Below, one piece after another: positions 53,586 through 64,000 of a stretch of 64,000 nucleotides of DNA (positions are counted from its first letter, which is position 1; each line of letters begins with the position of its first letter). Source of the stretch: Macrotis lagotis (lineage: Eukaryota; Chordata; Mammalia; Peramelemorphia; Peramelidae); assembly GCF_037893015.1 (NCBI RefSeq), contig NC_133663.1, forward strand, positions 219,569,753 to 219,633,752. The letters run 5' to 3'. Both the position numbers and the translations under genes were made by a program. The notes under the pieces were generated by a model. The model had not been told where the DNA came from, made no database searches, and was given only the letters and a program-made list of their open reading frames with translations.

Positions 53586-54865
53586 ACATTAAAATGTCTC
53601 TACATTTCAAACAAGTTATCGTGATAATAAAGTACTTACTAAATTCCAAATTGCACAGGACACAAGAGATACAGAATTCCAGGTCTTTATCCAAGTAAAG
53701 TGGATAGTGCTGAAATTTATATCTATGTCATATAGGATCAAAAATTCCATTTTACGGATGATGAAACTGAAGCTTTCCAAAATTATGGCTTTGATTATTA
53801 CAAATAGTAGCAGGAACAAAATCTGGGTCCTGACGGTTCCTACTTTGAGATTTCCACTAGAGACACTCTACTTTCGCAAAGGAATTTGTAAATACAGATA
53901 AAACCACATAGTTAACAGTGCAGTTAAGAGAATTCTAAAAATTCCGCACTTAACTTACATCTAAGTTTAGTGAAGCTTTATGTCTCTGCAAGAATACTAA
54001 GTTTTGTATCTCCTCTGGGAAAGGCAGCAAAGGAAGTCAGAGCCTGGTTTCAATGAACTATGAAAGTTCTTAAAAAGGCTTAAGTTAAAAAAAAATAAAG
54101 AATTCGTGCTAAAACCCGAGGGTAAGGTTGTTCTGAACTCAATAAACAGGCGATTCTTTTGCATGTCAATCTCTGCTTCATTCGGAGATAAACCTCTCAC
54201 CAAATTCTCTCCCCCTTCATCCCTGCCTTCCCAAATCGCATTTCTCTCGGGGCAGGAACCAAGCTGTGTAACTGCGTGACTGTTTACTATTGCCTGCCGA
54301 CCTTCAGCCAGGGGCAGAGTTCAGGAACTGGGCAGTAAAATGACCGAGTGAAGCCGAGTCAAGAGTTCCGGCACGCGGGGCAGAGACCAAAGCGGCCTCA
54401 CAAACAAGAGAGGAGCCGGGGTGAGAGAGGACTCGGGGGGGGGGGGCTGGGGGAGGCCTCGCAAGTTCGAGAGTTCAGGTTCACCTCGATTCCACGCTTT
54501 TTTTCCCTGCAGTCTCTGTCATCCTGGAATTCCTAAATAACCTTACAAGACCACCGCGGCTGGCCCCGAGCCCGGCGGGCGCGGCTCCCGGGGAGTGCAC
54601 GAGAGGTCGGGGTGGGCGCGGGAAGCGCCCGCGTCCACATCCCCGCGCCGGCTCCCGAGCCATCCTCGCTCCGTCCTCCCCTCGGGCTCCGCCCCTGGTG
54701 ATTCAGCTCCCCCCCCCCACGAACTTGGGGACCCCCGGGACCCGCTCGAGGCAAATAGAACGAGCAGGGGCGGCAGGGGCCGCAGTGCCGGGAGGAGCCC
54801 CGCCCTGACTGCACCCACCACCCGCACAGCCTGGCCGAGGGGTCTCTCGCTCCTCCCTCCCCCAA

Positions 54866-54888
54866 CCCGCCCCGTCCCGTCCCGTCCC
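54866..54888. repeat. CCCGT pentanucleotide repeat in the CpG island
   Basis: CCCGCCCCGTCCCGTCCCGT continues CCC: about three CCCGT units. Confidence 0.8.
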
Positions 54889-54911
54889 ACCTCGAGCGCC
54901 ACCAGACTCAC

Positions 54912-55060
54912 CGCCCATCCTCCTGGGCCACCACCATCCCGCACTTCCTGCGGCTCCACTTGCCGCGGCCCCCGCCCCCAGCTCGCCGCCTCTGACGCAC
55001 TTCCTAGCCGCGCCCTCCCCTCCATCCCTTCTCCCACTCCGCCCCCTAGCCTGCACTAGC
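54912..55060 (-). other. CLDND1: Candidate non-coding first exon of CLDND1
   Basis: On the minus strand a strong donor GGGCG|GTGAGTCT lies at 54911-54910, inside the CpG island. An exon from about 55060 to 54912 spliced to the acceptor before 52847 would give a leader lacking an upstream ATG that overlaps the main frame. A second possible donor (TCGAG|GTGAAC) lies near 54486. Start site and choice of exon are inference. Confidence 0.45.
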
Positions 55061-55096
55061 TTATCTCCCGGGCCTGCGACGACCGCTAGGGTTTGT

Positions 55097-55108
55097 GGGA
55101 GTTGTAGG
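55097..55108 (-). promoter_or_regulatory. ZNF143-like motif 1
   Basis: GGGAGTTGTAGG, the reverse complement of the ACTACAAYTCCC core bound by ZNF143/THAP11, lies just upstream of the candidate CLDND1 first exon. Confidence 0.55.
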
Positions 55109-55145
55109 CCGTGGAGAGAGCAAGCAAGTAGGCGCGGGGCCTTGT

Positions 55146-55158
55146 AGGAGTTGTAGTT
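55146..55158 (-). promoter_or_regulatory. ZNF143-like motif 2
   Basis: AGGAGTTGTAGTT, a second copy of the same core in the same orientation 49 bp away, at the outer edge of the CpG island. Confidence 0.5.
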
Positions 55159-55462
55159 CGCCCCTCCTTAGCGCAATGATTTCCGGCAGAGACCCTCAGC
55201 CTTGTGTGTTAGTCTGGGAAGAAAAGACCTAAAGTTTGTCTTCGCCCCCTGTTTGGAAGGAATTCGGAGCGTGGAGGGGCTGCAGAATATGCCGTGGGAG
55301 GGAAGGAGTATCCAGGCCCAGAAATACCAAATTTTAAGACATTTTAGAAGTGAGACCGAAATAAAAAAAGGACCCAAAGAACGAAGTCAATAAACATTTC
55401 CATAAGTTACTAATTATTCGAAAATGCTTTATTTAAATGGGTTCTCCGGCTTCTAGTTTTAT

Positions 55463-55556
55463 GCAGGATGTTCCAAAAGTCGATGCAGCTTTAAGTTATA
55501 AAAGCTTAAGTTATTAAAGCTTAAAATTTAAGCCATTAAAGCTTAAAACTTAAGGT
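55463..55556. repeat. Possible mariner-type miniature element with a short tandem repeat
   Basis: GCAGGATGTTCCAAAAGTCG resembles a terminal repeat of mammalian mariner-like miniature elements (GGGTGTCCCAAAAGTCT type, from memory). It is followed by three ~20 bp units around ATTAAAGCTTAAA. No opposite terminal repeat is seen. Confidence 0.4.
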
Positions 55557-57464
55557 TCACCCAGACTCAAGAGAACGCCGTCAAAAAATTATTTTCTGAC
55601 TGGAGGATGCCTTTACCTTAAGGCTAAATGCAGGGATCGCTCCTCCCAGCACTCGACAATTCACTGGTGGCTGAATTTAAGTGGAAATCCCCTAGCTTCC
55701 TACACTTCTCCATTCATTAATGTATGGTAATATATTCTGGTTTCACTCTTTCCCCTTGGTGTTCAACCTGAAGGAAGAGAGATGCAAGTGCAAGGAATAA
55801 AAAGAACAAAGAATCTGTTGGAACTGGGAGGAGGGGAGGGGGGAGCCCGAGACAAAGAGGGGGTGTCGATTTCACCAAAGTATCTCCTAGGACTAGTACA
55901 ACTCAACTGCCTTCATTTTACAAATAAGAAAACGTAGGACTCTGGAGGTGAAGTGCATTCATTCCATTTACAACCCATTTTGACCTTAAGCAATGCACCT
56001 CAGACCTGCTGGCCATCTCCTTCTTGATCTGTGAATCAAGAAGCATAAATTTAGTATCCACTGTGGATCAGAATGGCACAGAGACAGAAGTGAAAACCTG
56101 ACCCTACCCTTAGGAACTTACATTCAATTGCAATTGTCTATGTCTTACATTCTTTAATTGTATATATTTCTGATAAAAAATTAATCTTATCACCCTGTAA
56201 TTGAGATTTGTAAGTCTCAATGTTAGATTGTCTTCCTCAAGGTCTGTGTCTTTTCACTTATAAATCTGTGTGAAAGTTTAGTCCCCCTCTAATTGTTTGT
56301 AAGCTTGCTAAACATCGAGATTAAAGACCGACTTGAGAAGGCAAGAAACTGGTTCTGCTTATCTCATAAGAGACTGAATAAATTCTTATACTTTATGACA
56401 TTTTGGAAAGGGGGAAAATCCCAATGTTTTATATGTCTTTATTATATCTGATAACATAAAATATCAAATCAGAAGAGGAAGCTATAGTACTATTGCCAAC
56501 TGGATTTTTGTCAGTTGTGACATAGAAAAGATCTTTTGGATGGGTTAGAGAATTATAAAATAATCAATGACACCTTAACTTGATTGGTTGATTGGTGGCC
56601 AAAATTTTACCATCTTTTCTGAAATTTCTATATTGTTTCCTCATTAAGCTGTTGGTTTTCAAGACCCATGAGCTAGATATTTCTGGGAGGTACCAACAAG
56701 GAAGAATGGTTCATCCATCTATACAATTTAACTAAATGTCTATATGGAGGTAGGGAGTGATAGGAGTTATAGCTAATGAGGGACTGTTTTCAGTCATTGA
56801 TTCTGATTATAGTTAGTGACAAATGCTGATAATATTTGAGGGTCTGTTTTTAAGATAAACTTTTGTGTTACTTGATTTCTGTATGATATAAGCCATATCT
56901 TCACAACATTTGAAACACTGGAATGTTCCAAGAGGAGAAAGAAAGGATTTAGAGAAAGCACTCCAGAATGGAATGCATAATAACGGTGATGGTCAATTAA
57001 ATCTATACTATCTGCCTTCCACAGGCATGGAAACTCACCTTTGATGGAGAAATTGGAAAATTCATTATGGACCTAGAAGAAATTTTGGAGGCAGTCATAT
57101 TCTTGTACTCTTCCCTTTCATTTTAAGAGCCAATCTGCTTTGTTATTTTCTTTAATAAACATTACTTAGCCATGTGAGTTGTTCAATGGCTTATATTTTC
57201 ATTTTTATCAAATGACTATAGGTCTCCCTCACAGCAATATGAATATCAGGGAACAAGTATGAGATACTAGACATCTTTCTGACCCTTAGTTCCTAGTTCC
57301 AAACAGAACATTGTATTATGACACATTACCAACTACCTCAAGATGCATCAGAAAGATTTCTGTATAGTTCTAGCTTCTAATGAATGTATCCTACTTGCTT
57401 ATGAGATCAAATACCTCTTCCTTCTTATTCTCTCAGTTCAGGTATATAAGGGAGGGGGAACCAC
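55557..57464. other. Gene-free stretch, mostly unassigned
   Basis: No gene. Weak MIR-like piece at 55912-55960 (CATTTTACAAATAAGAAAAC). Weak reverse L2 end near 56050-56130 ('CTACCCTTAGGAACTTACATTC'). The remainder has no feature I can support. Confidence 0.4.
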
Positions 57465-57479
57465 AAAAACTTACCAAGT

Positions 57480-57636
57480 AGGGGCGCTTAGGTGGCTTAG
57501 TGGATAAAGCACCGGCCCTGGAGTCAGGAGTACCTGGGTTCAAATCCAGTCTCAGACACTTAATAATTACCTAGTTGTGTGGCCTTGGGCAAGCCACTTA
57601 ACCCCATTTGCCTTGCAAAAACCTAACAAAACAAAA
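57480..57636 (+). mobile_element. tRNA-derived SINE (WSINE1-like)
   Basis: A complete forward copy: GTGGCTTAGTGGATAAAGCA, GGGTTCAAATCCAGTCTCAG, GGGCAAGCCACTTAACCCCA and the tail CCTTGCAAAAACCTAACAAA. Target-site duplication AAAAAYTTACCAAGT at 57465-57479 and 57637-57651. Confidence 0.93.
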
Positions 57637-58084
57637 AAAAATTTACCAAGTTATTTCAAATTCTGTGTGTAGTAGTCCTTATTCATACTTATTTCTTGTT
57701 AGTATCTTGTTTTTTGTGGGTTAGTGAAAGAGACAAATATTATTTTACCATTTTCAATAGACATGTTTTACTAAACAACAGTTCACACTCATTTAAAAGA
57801 TTATTTAAAACCTGAGTCAATACTCGTGAGTTTTTGATAAAAATTGAGATAGTATTAGTTTCAAGACTAATTTAAAATTTTTATTTTAATTTAATTGGGA
57901 AAACACTAGAGAAAACACATTTTAAGCAAACTTGTAAAAATCTGAATTTACATGGGTTATGAATTAAAATGATCTGTAATTCCTAGTTCACCAGTCTTGT
58001 AGTATTTCACAGGAAGATTTAGAATGCCAAAAGAATTTATGGAAATGAAGCAGACTTTATTCAGAGTTAGCCAGGACTCAGGAC

Positions 58085-58300
58085 ATTTGTTGTTGATTGT
58101 GCTTCATTTTCAAAGAGGATCATGACATCAGGAAGGAGATGTCATAACTTGCCAGTGAATTGGATTTAAGTTAGTGAGGGCTATGCAAAGTCACCAGTTT
58201 CATTCTCTCTTCTGGGGCTATCTGGGTCCAGTGGCAAGATAAAAATCAGGATGACTGGAGATAACCCCAAATACAGTGGGAGACCTTGGTCTTTTTAAGT
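58085..58300 (+). repeat. Dispersed marsupial repeat (family of 18.2 kb)
   Basis: TTGTTGTTGATTGTGCTTCA, 'TTCAAAGAGGATCATGACATC', GAATTGGATTTAAGTTAGTG, 'GAGGGCTATGCAAAGTCACC', 'AGTGGGAGACCTTGGTCTTT'. The best preserved of three copies in the window. Confidence 0.65.
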
Positions 58301-59060
58301 TAAGTATTGGTAATTGGAAGAGGTTCCTGGGAAGGAGGCTATGGACAGTCTATCTTTACTAAAATGTACCAAAAGATTGGGGAGGGAGAAGGACTAAAAT
58401 CCATACTTGTGGGCACTCTGCTAACCCTCCTGGAATCTGTATATTGTTGTTGGACAACAGTGAGGTGGGGGCGGGGGAGCGAGGGACTAGGGGAATAAGA
58501 CAGAGGCTGTCAGAAGTTAATAAGAAGGATGGAGAAGATTTGGAAGTGTTTAGATAACCTGACCTTTGCCTTTTTTTTCTTAAATTTCTGATCAGGGCAT
58601 ACTGATTAATGCCTTTGGATTGGAAACAGTGTTCCCACTTAGAGAGAGTATGTGGAGAGAGGAAAAGGTAACTTGAATGCAAGTGAGAGAAAACAGTGTG
58701 TATCATGACAACTCAGACTTTTTAGAAGAGATATCCAGTTAAGGGAAAATAAACTTAAAAGATAAAAGCCTAAATCATATGAAGACTAGGAAACTGAATG
58801 TTTAAGCAAATGAGGTTGTTATTAAAGCTGGATGATATTCTCAGTTTTGTCTCTGGTCCTAGAAGTGTTTCTAGAATCAAATTCCTTTGGTCCTAAAAGT
58901 GTTACTAGACCCCACAAGGATACTCATATGCACATGTGTATGTATGTATATAGACATATATTTTATGTACATAAATATGCACATTCATTTAGATACACAC
59001 ATACATATACACACATTTACTTAGGATCCTTCCTCCATTCCTTTGAAATGTGTGTGAGCA
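58301..59060. other. Gene-free stretch
   Basis: No gene or repeat family recognised. A loose TA/CA-rich stretch lies at 58925-59020. Confidence 0.4.
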
Positions 59061-59144
59061 TATTATAGATAGGATTCCATTTTCTGCATTCTTGAATTTC
59101 CTTTATACATTGTAGCTTCCATTTTTTCTTCATGTGGGGGCCAG

Positions 59145-59208
<64 letters not shown>

Positions 59209-59432
59209 GCACACACACATATATAAAATCTCAATTTTATTTTTTTATATATGGCAGCTCATGTTTTTGAAACAATATTTTTTAGAAAGTGTTTCACGTT
59301 AGAATATCTTTAGTTCTTCCAAATATTTAAAATTTAATTATACCATTCCTCTGCCCCCAATTATACAGAGTTTTTCCCAAGGACAGATATTATATTATAT
59401 TAAGCAAGATGTTGTTGTCCCACAGATATGTG
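59061..59432 (+). repeat. Tandem duplication, unit 1 (with CT/CA microsatellite)
   Basis: TATTATAGATAGGATTCCAT to 'CAAGATGTTGTTGTCCCACAG'. Contains (CT)n then (CA)n at about 59150-59219. Unit 2 follows head to tail. Confidence 0.92.
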
Positions 59433-59518
59433 TATTATAGATAGGATCCCATTTTTCTGCATTCTTGAATTTCCTTTATACATTGTAGCTTCCATTTTTT
59501 CTTCATGTGGGGGCCAGT

Positions 59519-59579
<61 letters not shown>

Positions 59580-59781
59580 CACATATATAAAATCTCAATT
59601 TTATTTTTTTATATATGGCAGCTCATGTTTTTGAAACAATATTTTTTAGAAAGTTTCACATTAGAATATCTTTAGTTCTTCCAAATATTTAAAATTTAAT
59701 TATACCATTCCTCTGCTCCCAATTATACAGAGTTTTTCCCAAGGACATATATTAAGCAAGATGTTGTTGTCCCACAGATAC
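59433..59781 (+). repeat. Tandem duplication, unit 2 (with CT/CA microsatellite)
   Basis: A near-identical copy of 59061-59432 with a shorter CT run, a longer CA run and a deleted TATTATATTAT segment before the end. Confidence 0.92.
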
Positions 59782-60104
59782 ACATATAATTTCCCATTTT
59801 CTTCCTACCCCTTTTCCCTCCTACCTCCTATTCTCTAATATATGCACTCTAAACTTGTAGGAGGAGGATCTCAGAGAAAGGGAATTAATGTAAGCCACTG
59901 ATTATGATCTAGTTACCCTCAAAAATTTTTCAAAAATCTATCATATTCCTACTTTCCTTTTGCTAAAGAATAATGACAAATTTAAAGAAGGGGAAAGTTT
60001 TTAAATATGAATCTAAAATGTCTCCATTTTTTTAAACAAGTCTAATAACTGACCTCCCCCCACCCCATGCTACATAAACTCTCTGCTATCTGACTGTCTA
60101 TGTT

Positions 60105-60530
60105 CCTCAATTCAAAAAATCTCAGAATTGGAAGGGACCACAAAATTTGTTTGGCCAACCTTTATCTGAACAAGAATTTCCTCTACTTCCTCCTTACCAT
60201 GATCATCCGGACCCTAAAGACCTCTAGAGAAGATGAAATCTACTATCTACTAATGTAATCCATTCCACTTGAGGATAATTTTAATTGTTAGAAAATATTT
60301 TTCTTTCATCAAGGCTAAATTTTCCTCTTGTAACTTTTACTCTTTGCTCTTAATTTTTGGCATTAAACAGAACAAATTTAATCCCTCTTTTGTATCCTCA
60401 AATGCTTGAAGAATGCTTTCCTGTCTTTTTTTTTTTTACAGTAAACCCCAATTCCTTCAGTATATCTTTATACGGTGTGGATTAGAAGCGTTTCATTACT
60501 TCCAGTATAACAAATTTTAGCCACATGCCC
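60105..60530 (-). mobile_element. CR1/L3 LINE, 3' part
   Basis: Plus-strand landmarks of the reversed element: 'AATCTCAGAATTGGAAGGGACC' (near the 3' end), 'GTAATCCATTCCACTTGAGG', 'GTTAGAAAATATTTTTCTTTCA', 'AAACAGAACAAATTTAATCCC', 'CAGTAAACCCCAATTCCTTC'. These match amniote CR1/L3 3' regions known to me. Confidence 0.75.
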
Positions 60531-60539
60531 CAGACTTCC

Positions 60540-61550
60540 CAAAATGGAGGAACCCACTTAGGAACCCCAACACAGAATGTCTCCACATATGCCAAATCTG
60601 CTGTCTCAAAAGCAGATCCCTAGTCTTCCTCTTAGAACACTGATTGATTCTCTGGCCCCCACTGCCTGAAGACCAGGTTACATTTCAGGGCACCCTCCAT
60701 TTTTGGTTACAATCTTTAGGAGAATTCCAGGAAGAGGTGGAGAGAGTCTTTGGCTCAAACTCCTACCAACCTGGTTCATTCAATTTTAGGGATTTGGGCA
60801 CCTTAATTCTATTTAGTCACTTGTTAGATTAGCTCTTACAAAGAAATATTTACTTCAAAGGTATAGCAAGAACAACCAATCACTCAATCAATAAACATTA
60901 GGTGCCAGACATTTTCCCCTAATTGCCTGGGGAACATAAAGCTCCCAGGCCAAAGCACTTCCAGGGATTCTGGGTAAGGGAGAGGAGGGGGAATTAGGTT
61001 CACAAGTTTACCTCTGTTCCTACATAGCATCACCAAGGTTCACATCTAAAATCAGCCCCATTCTCTTTACCCCACCCAGGGCTTGTAGATCCTTTCTTTG
61101 CTAAACTGATTGCAACCTCTATTCTGAAATCTTGAATTCCAAGGTTCCCATGGGGTTTGAGACCCTGTCTCCTGGGTTTGAGACCTAGAACTGGAGAAGA
61201 CAAAATAATACCAAAATTCTAAGCCCATTTCTTAGAGCCTCAGGACTTAAAGAGAATAAGAATGTTACTACATGTTACTACATAGTAAACTGCAGCGAGT
61301 GAATGAGTCCTTCTCCCTTTGGACACTGTCATAGAAAAAAGGGAATGAATGTGCCTTATTTAGGTAGGTTTAAAGATACAGACATCTCTAGTTCTATATA
61401 GCCAATGGAAAGAAGCTGTTTCTACCCACATAGGAGCCTAACTGAGAATATCTATGCAGGTATCAAGTTTTCCATCACAGAAGTAGGTCTCTGAAATCTC
61501 CTAGGTGGGCACTTCCATATTCAATGACTTGGATATTGTCATACTACTAT
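60540..61550. repeat. Unnamed dispersed repeat that probably interrupts the CR1/L3 element
   Basis: Shares blocks in the same order with 29660-29995 (see that entry), including 'GCTCTTACAAAGAAATATTTAC' and 'GGGGAATTAGGTTCACAAGTT'. It lies exactly between two collinear CR1/L3 pieces. Class unknown. It could be an LTR-type or DNA element. Confidence 0.45.
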
Positions 61551-61554
61551 TACA

Positions 61555-62260
61555 TTGGTCACAGTCTTCTGGATTCTTTTTAGTTCTCCCTAAAAATACT
61601 GCAATCTGTACCTGGCCCTAGCCTTGGTTACTATACCTCTCAGTAAAACAAAATATTGAATTAGCTTTGGGGGTGGTGGTGGAATGGGCTGCCTATCACC
61701 CTATTGACTTACAATGAATTTACAATTCACTGAAAACTTCAGGTCTTCTTAAGACATATTTTACCTTCTCCATCTTATACTTTTGAAGTTGATTTTTTGA
61801 GTCCAAGTGTATGATTATATATTTATCCCTATTTAAATTTCATTTAATTGAATTTGGCTCACCATTCTAGTCTGTCAAGTTCCTTTTTATTCCTGACTCT
61901 GTCATTCAACATATTTGTTATTCCTCCTACCTTTGTGTCATTATGCAATTTTAATAAACAACCTTTCTATTCCTTTATCTGAGTCATCTATTTAAAATGT
62001 TGACTAGCAAATGCCAACTATCATCTCTAGACTTCTTCAGTGGAGTTCTTAATGCTTGTCATCAACTCATTAATGACTAGTGATTTGGAACAAGTAAAAT
62101 CCAGATTATTTTTTTCATCATGTCCATACACAGAGCATGAGAGACATTTTCAAATGTTTTGTTGAAATCTAAGTAAAGCAAGTGAATAGCACTCCTCCAA
62201 TCAACAAATCTAGTGATTTTTTTTAAATGTGTTTAGTCTGGCATGAACAATTAAAAAATG
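61555..62260 (-). mobile_element. CR1/L3 LINE, end of RT region
   Basis: Plus-strand landmarks: 'CATTCTAGTCTGTCAAGTTCC', 'CTGACTCTGTCATTCAACATAT', 'CTACCTTTGTGTCATTATGCA', 'TTATCTGAGTCATCTATTTAAA', 'CATGAGAGACATTTTCAAATG', 'TTTTGTTGAAATCTAAGTAAAG'. These are the reverse complement of the C-terminal CR1/L3 reverse transcriptase. Confidence 0.78.
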
Positions 62261-62277
62261 AATTTTGTTTGTATAGT

Positions 62278-62349
62278 ACTTTTTTTTTAGGTTTTTGCAA
62301 GGCAAATGGGGTTAAGGTGCTTTATCCACTATGCCACCTAGCCGCCCCT
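62278..62349 (-). mobile_element. tRNA-derived SINE with large internal deletion
   Basis: TTTTTAGGTTTTTGCAAGGC, AAATGGGGTTAAG then directly GTGCTTTATCCACTATGCCA and CCTAGCCGCCCC. About 85 bases of the body are missing. Confidence 0.85.
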
Positions 62350-63063
62350 CAGTCTTAACTTTTAGTAAATCCCTTGTTCCCTCTCAATTCCTATCACTTC
62401 CTATCTTTCCAAATCATAATCTATGATTAATCTCCCCATTTACTTTTCTTAACTCATAGTCATATACTACTAAATGGAAAAAAGTTATGTTAAGAATCTA
62501 GGTCATCTAATTTCAACTGGTTCCTCACAGTATCAAGGCAGTTCTTTTACTCCTCCTTAATTTATTCCATGCTCTACAATGTCTTTACAATGGCTGTTTC
62601 AAATCTTTTCTCCTCCACTAAGTTCTCACTTGAGTTTCTTTACTTCATACCTTATTGAAAAAATGAAGACCATTTGCCAAGAACTCCTTGTTTTTCCCTC
62701 CTTATCATCTTATAATGCCTTAACATCATCTCACCCTATCTCCCCCTCTATTCCAATTCCAATTCCAAGTAGCCCTTCTCCACAGTAAGGCCTTTATATG
62801 TACTTTTAATTCTATCTCCTTCTGTCTCCAGCAAATTGTTCCTTCTATCCTACTTCCTTTTTCCCGCCAGCCCTTCTTTCTCTCTTGTCTCTCAACATCT
62901 TCAGTCTCTCTTCCCACATACTAGTTTCTTCTCTGATGCCTGCAAACATTCTAAAGCCTTCCCCATCTTTCAAAAACAAACAAAACCCATGCATTAGATT
63001 CTATCATCTTTGAGAGTTATTGTCCAATCTTTCCCCACTTTCTTAGTCAAATTCTTTGAAAAA
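62350..63063 (+). mobile_element. L2 LINE fragment (5' piece)
   Basis: 'ATTGAAAAAATGAAGACCATTT', 'CTTCTCCACAGTAAGGCC', 'GATGCCTGCAAACATTCTAAAG' follow the L2 order and continue after two SINE insertions at 63478. Confidence 0.62.
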
Positions 63064-63073
63064 GCAATTTCCA

Positions 63074-63244
63074 GGCAGCTAGGTGGCACAGTGGATAAAG
63101 CACCAGCCCTGAGTTCAGAGGATCTGAGTTCAAAGCCCACCTCAGACACTTAATAATGACCTAGCTGTGTGACCTTGGGCAAGTCACTTAACCCCATTGC
63201 CTTGCAAAAAAACTTAAAAACAAAACAAACAAAAAGGAAGAAAA
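63074..63244 (+). mobile_element. tRNA-derived SINE inserted in L2
   Basis: GGCAGCTAGGTGGCACAGTG to the tail CCTTGCAAAAAAACTTAAAA. Target-site duplication GCAATTTCCA at 63064-63073 and 63246-63255. Confidence 0.92.
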
Positions 63245-63320
63245 TGCAATTTCCAAGAAGTGCTTCCACCTTCACCCTCTTGCTCACTTGTTAACCCTCT
63301 GAAATCTGTCTTCAAACTTA

Positions 63321-63473
63321 GGGGCAGCTAGGTGATGCAGTGGATAGAGCACTGGCCCTGGAGTCCAGAGTACCTGAGTTCAAATCTGGCCTCAGACACT
63401 TAATAATTACCTAGCTGTGTGGCCTTGGGCAAGCCACTTAACCCCATTGCCTTGCAACAACCTAAAAACCAAC
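63321..63473 (+). mobile_element. tRNA-derived SINE inserted in L2
   Basis: GGGGCAGCTAGGTGATGCAG to the tail 'CCTTGCAACAACCTAAAAACC'. A short flanking repeat AAACTTA lies at 63314-63320 and about 63478-63484. Confidence 0.9.
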
Positions 63474-63477
63474 CAAA

Positions 63478-64000
63478 CAAACTTAATAATTCAGCTAAAA
63501 CTGCTCTTTCCAAAGTTTTCAAGATCTCTTAATTGTCCTCTAATATTCTCTTCTCCGTTATTTATCCTTCTTGACCTCTCTGCAGTATCTGACACTACTG
63601 AAGACCCTCAACAATCTTCTCCTAAACAAACATTCTCACTTCTCTGAGTTTTTGTGATGCTGCTCTGCTCTCTCTGGTTTCTTCTCTTATCTACTTTATG
63701 TCTTCTTTGGTGGATCATTATCCATGTCATATATCTTAACTGTTGTGAAACCCTAAGGCTCCAGTTTGGGATCTCTTATACTATCTCACTTGGTGACCTC
63801 ACTAGCTCCCCCCAAGTACAATTATGTACTATGATTATGATTCCTAGATCAATATATCCAGCTCTAGTCTCTGTCTTGAATACTAACTAGTTCTTCATCA
63901 TGAACCAGTAAATATATTGAAATAGATTTCTCATAGGTATCTCAAGTGAACATACCCAAAGCAGAATTTATAATTTATTTTATTTCCCCCCAAAATCATA
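63478..64000 (+). mobile_element. L2 LINE fragment, reverse transcriptase region
   Basis: Around 63560-63605 the plus strand reads LLDLSAVSDTTED, the L2 RT box, followed by 'CTCCAGTTTGGGATCTCTTATA' and 'GACCTCACTAGCTCCCCC'. It continues the 62350-63063 piece and runs off the window end. Confidence 0.72.

Larger units (their letters stand above)
54350..55165. promoter_or_regulatory. CLDND1: CpG island, CLDND1 promoter region
   Basis: It is abruptly GC-rich and dense in CpG compared with an AT-rich surrounding, with GC boxes (CCGCCCC at about 55038, CCCGCCCC near 54867 and 54974) and no TATA box. Long open frames here on both strands are composition artefacts. The CLDND1 ATG exon lies about 2 kb downstream on the minus strand, so this is the likely start region. 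Confidence 0.85.

Noticed and set aside
54481-55059. Several long overlapping open frames on both strands (up to 164 codons)
   Set aside because: They lie in a CpG island, where GC-rich sequence lacks stops. The proteins are rich in Arg, Gly, Pro and Ala with no motif, and opposite strands are equally open.
63321-63400. Possible tRNA gene (A and B box present)
   Set aside because: The boxes belong to the tRNA-derived head of a SINE. No cloverleaf with a proper anticodon arm or terminator is seen.

Overview
This window looks like nuclear DNA from a marsupial, probably an Australian lineage and perhaps a dasyurid. Three things support this. (1) About fifteen copies of a young tRNA-derived SINE are present, with the WSINE1-type head, a tail like CCTTGCAAAAACCTAA and crisp target-site duplications. 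(2) L1 elements have marsupial-type ORFs and 3' ends, and old L2, MIR/MAR1 and CR1/L3 debris is abundant. (3) Introns, a CpG island and a single-exon olfactory receptor are typical of a mammal. The species call is inference. The repeat classes are read directly from the sequence.

Only two host genes are supported. An intact 320-codon olfactory receptor of the OR5K/OR5H type lies at 25634-26596 (+). CLDND1, a claudin-domain four-transmembrane protein, lies on the minus strand. Its complete coding sequence is split over four exons (52826-52538, 50850-50740, 48217-48080, 47915-47695) that join in phase to 252 codons plus stop. A CpG island with a candidate non-coding first exon lies near 54.4-55.16 kb. 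In human, the OR5H/OR5K cluster is the neighbour of CLDND1 on 3q11.2, so the pairing and relative strands look like conserved synteny.

Layout: 1-1.8 kb intergenic; 1.79-8.93 kb a full-length but dead L1 (minus) with target-site duplications and two nested SINEs; 8.9-25.1 kb gene-free, with MIR, L2, an L1 tail and SINEs; 25.14-26.96 kb the olfactory receptor between two ~330 bp direct repeats; 27-36 kb L1, L2 and SINE remains; 36.1-43.1 kb a broken gammaretrovirus-like fossil with paired LTRs, itself invaded by an L1 tail and two SINEs and carrying a large inverted repeat; 43.2-47 kb more repeats; 47-55.1 kb CLDND1, with L2-filled introns; 55.2-64 kb gene-free, with a tandem duplication, a CR1/L3 element split by another repeat, and L2 with SINE insertions.

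I found no CRISPR array, operon, tRNA/rRNA gene or sign of an undescribed enzymatic system. The most interesting signals are structural: the repeats bracketing the olfactory receptor, several segmental micro-duplications, the inverted repeat in the retroviral fossil, the duplicated inter-ORF region and 42-nt coiled-coil repeat of the L1, and paired ZNF143-like motifs at the CLDND1 promoter.
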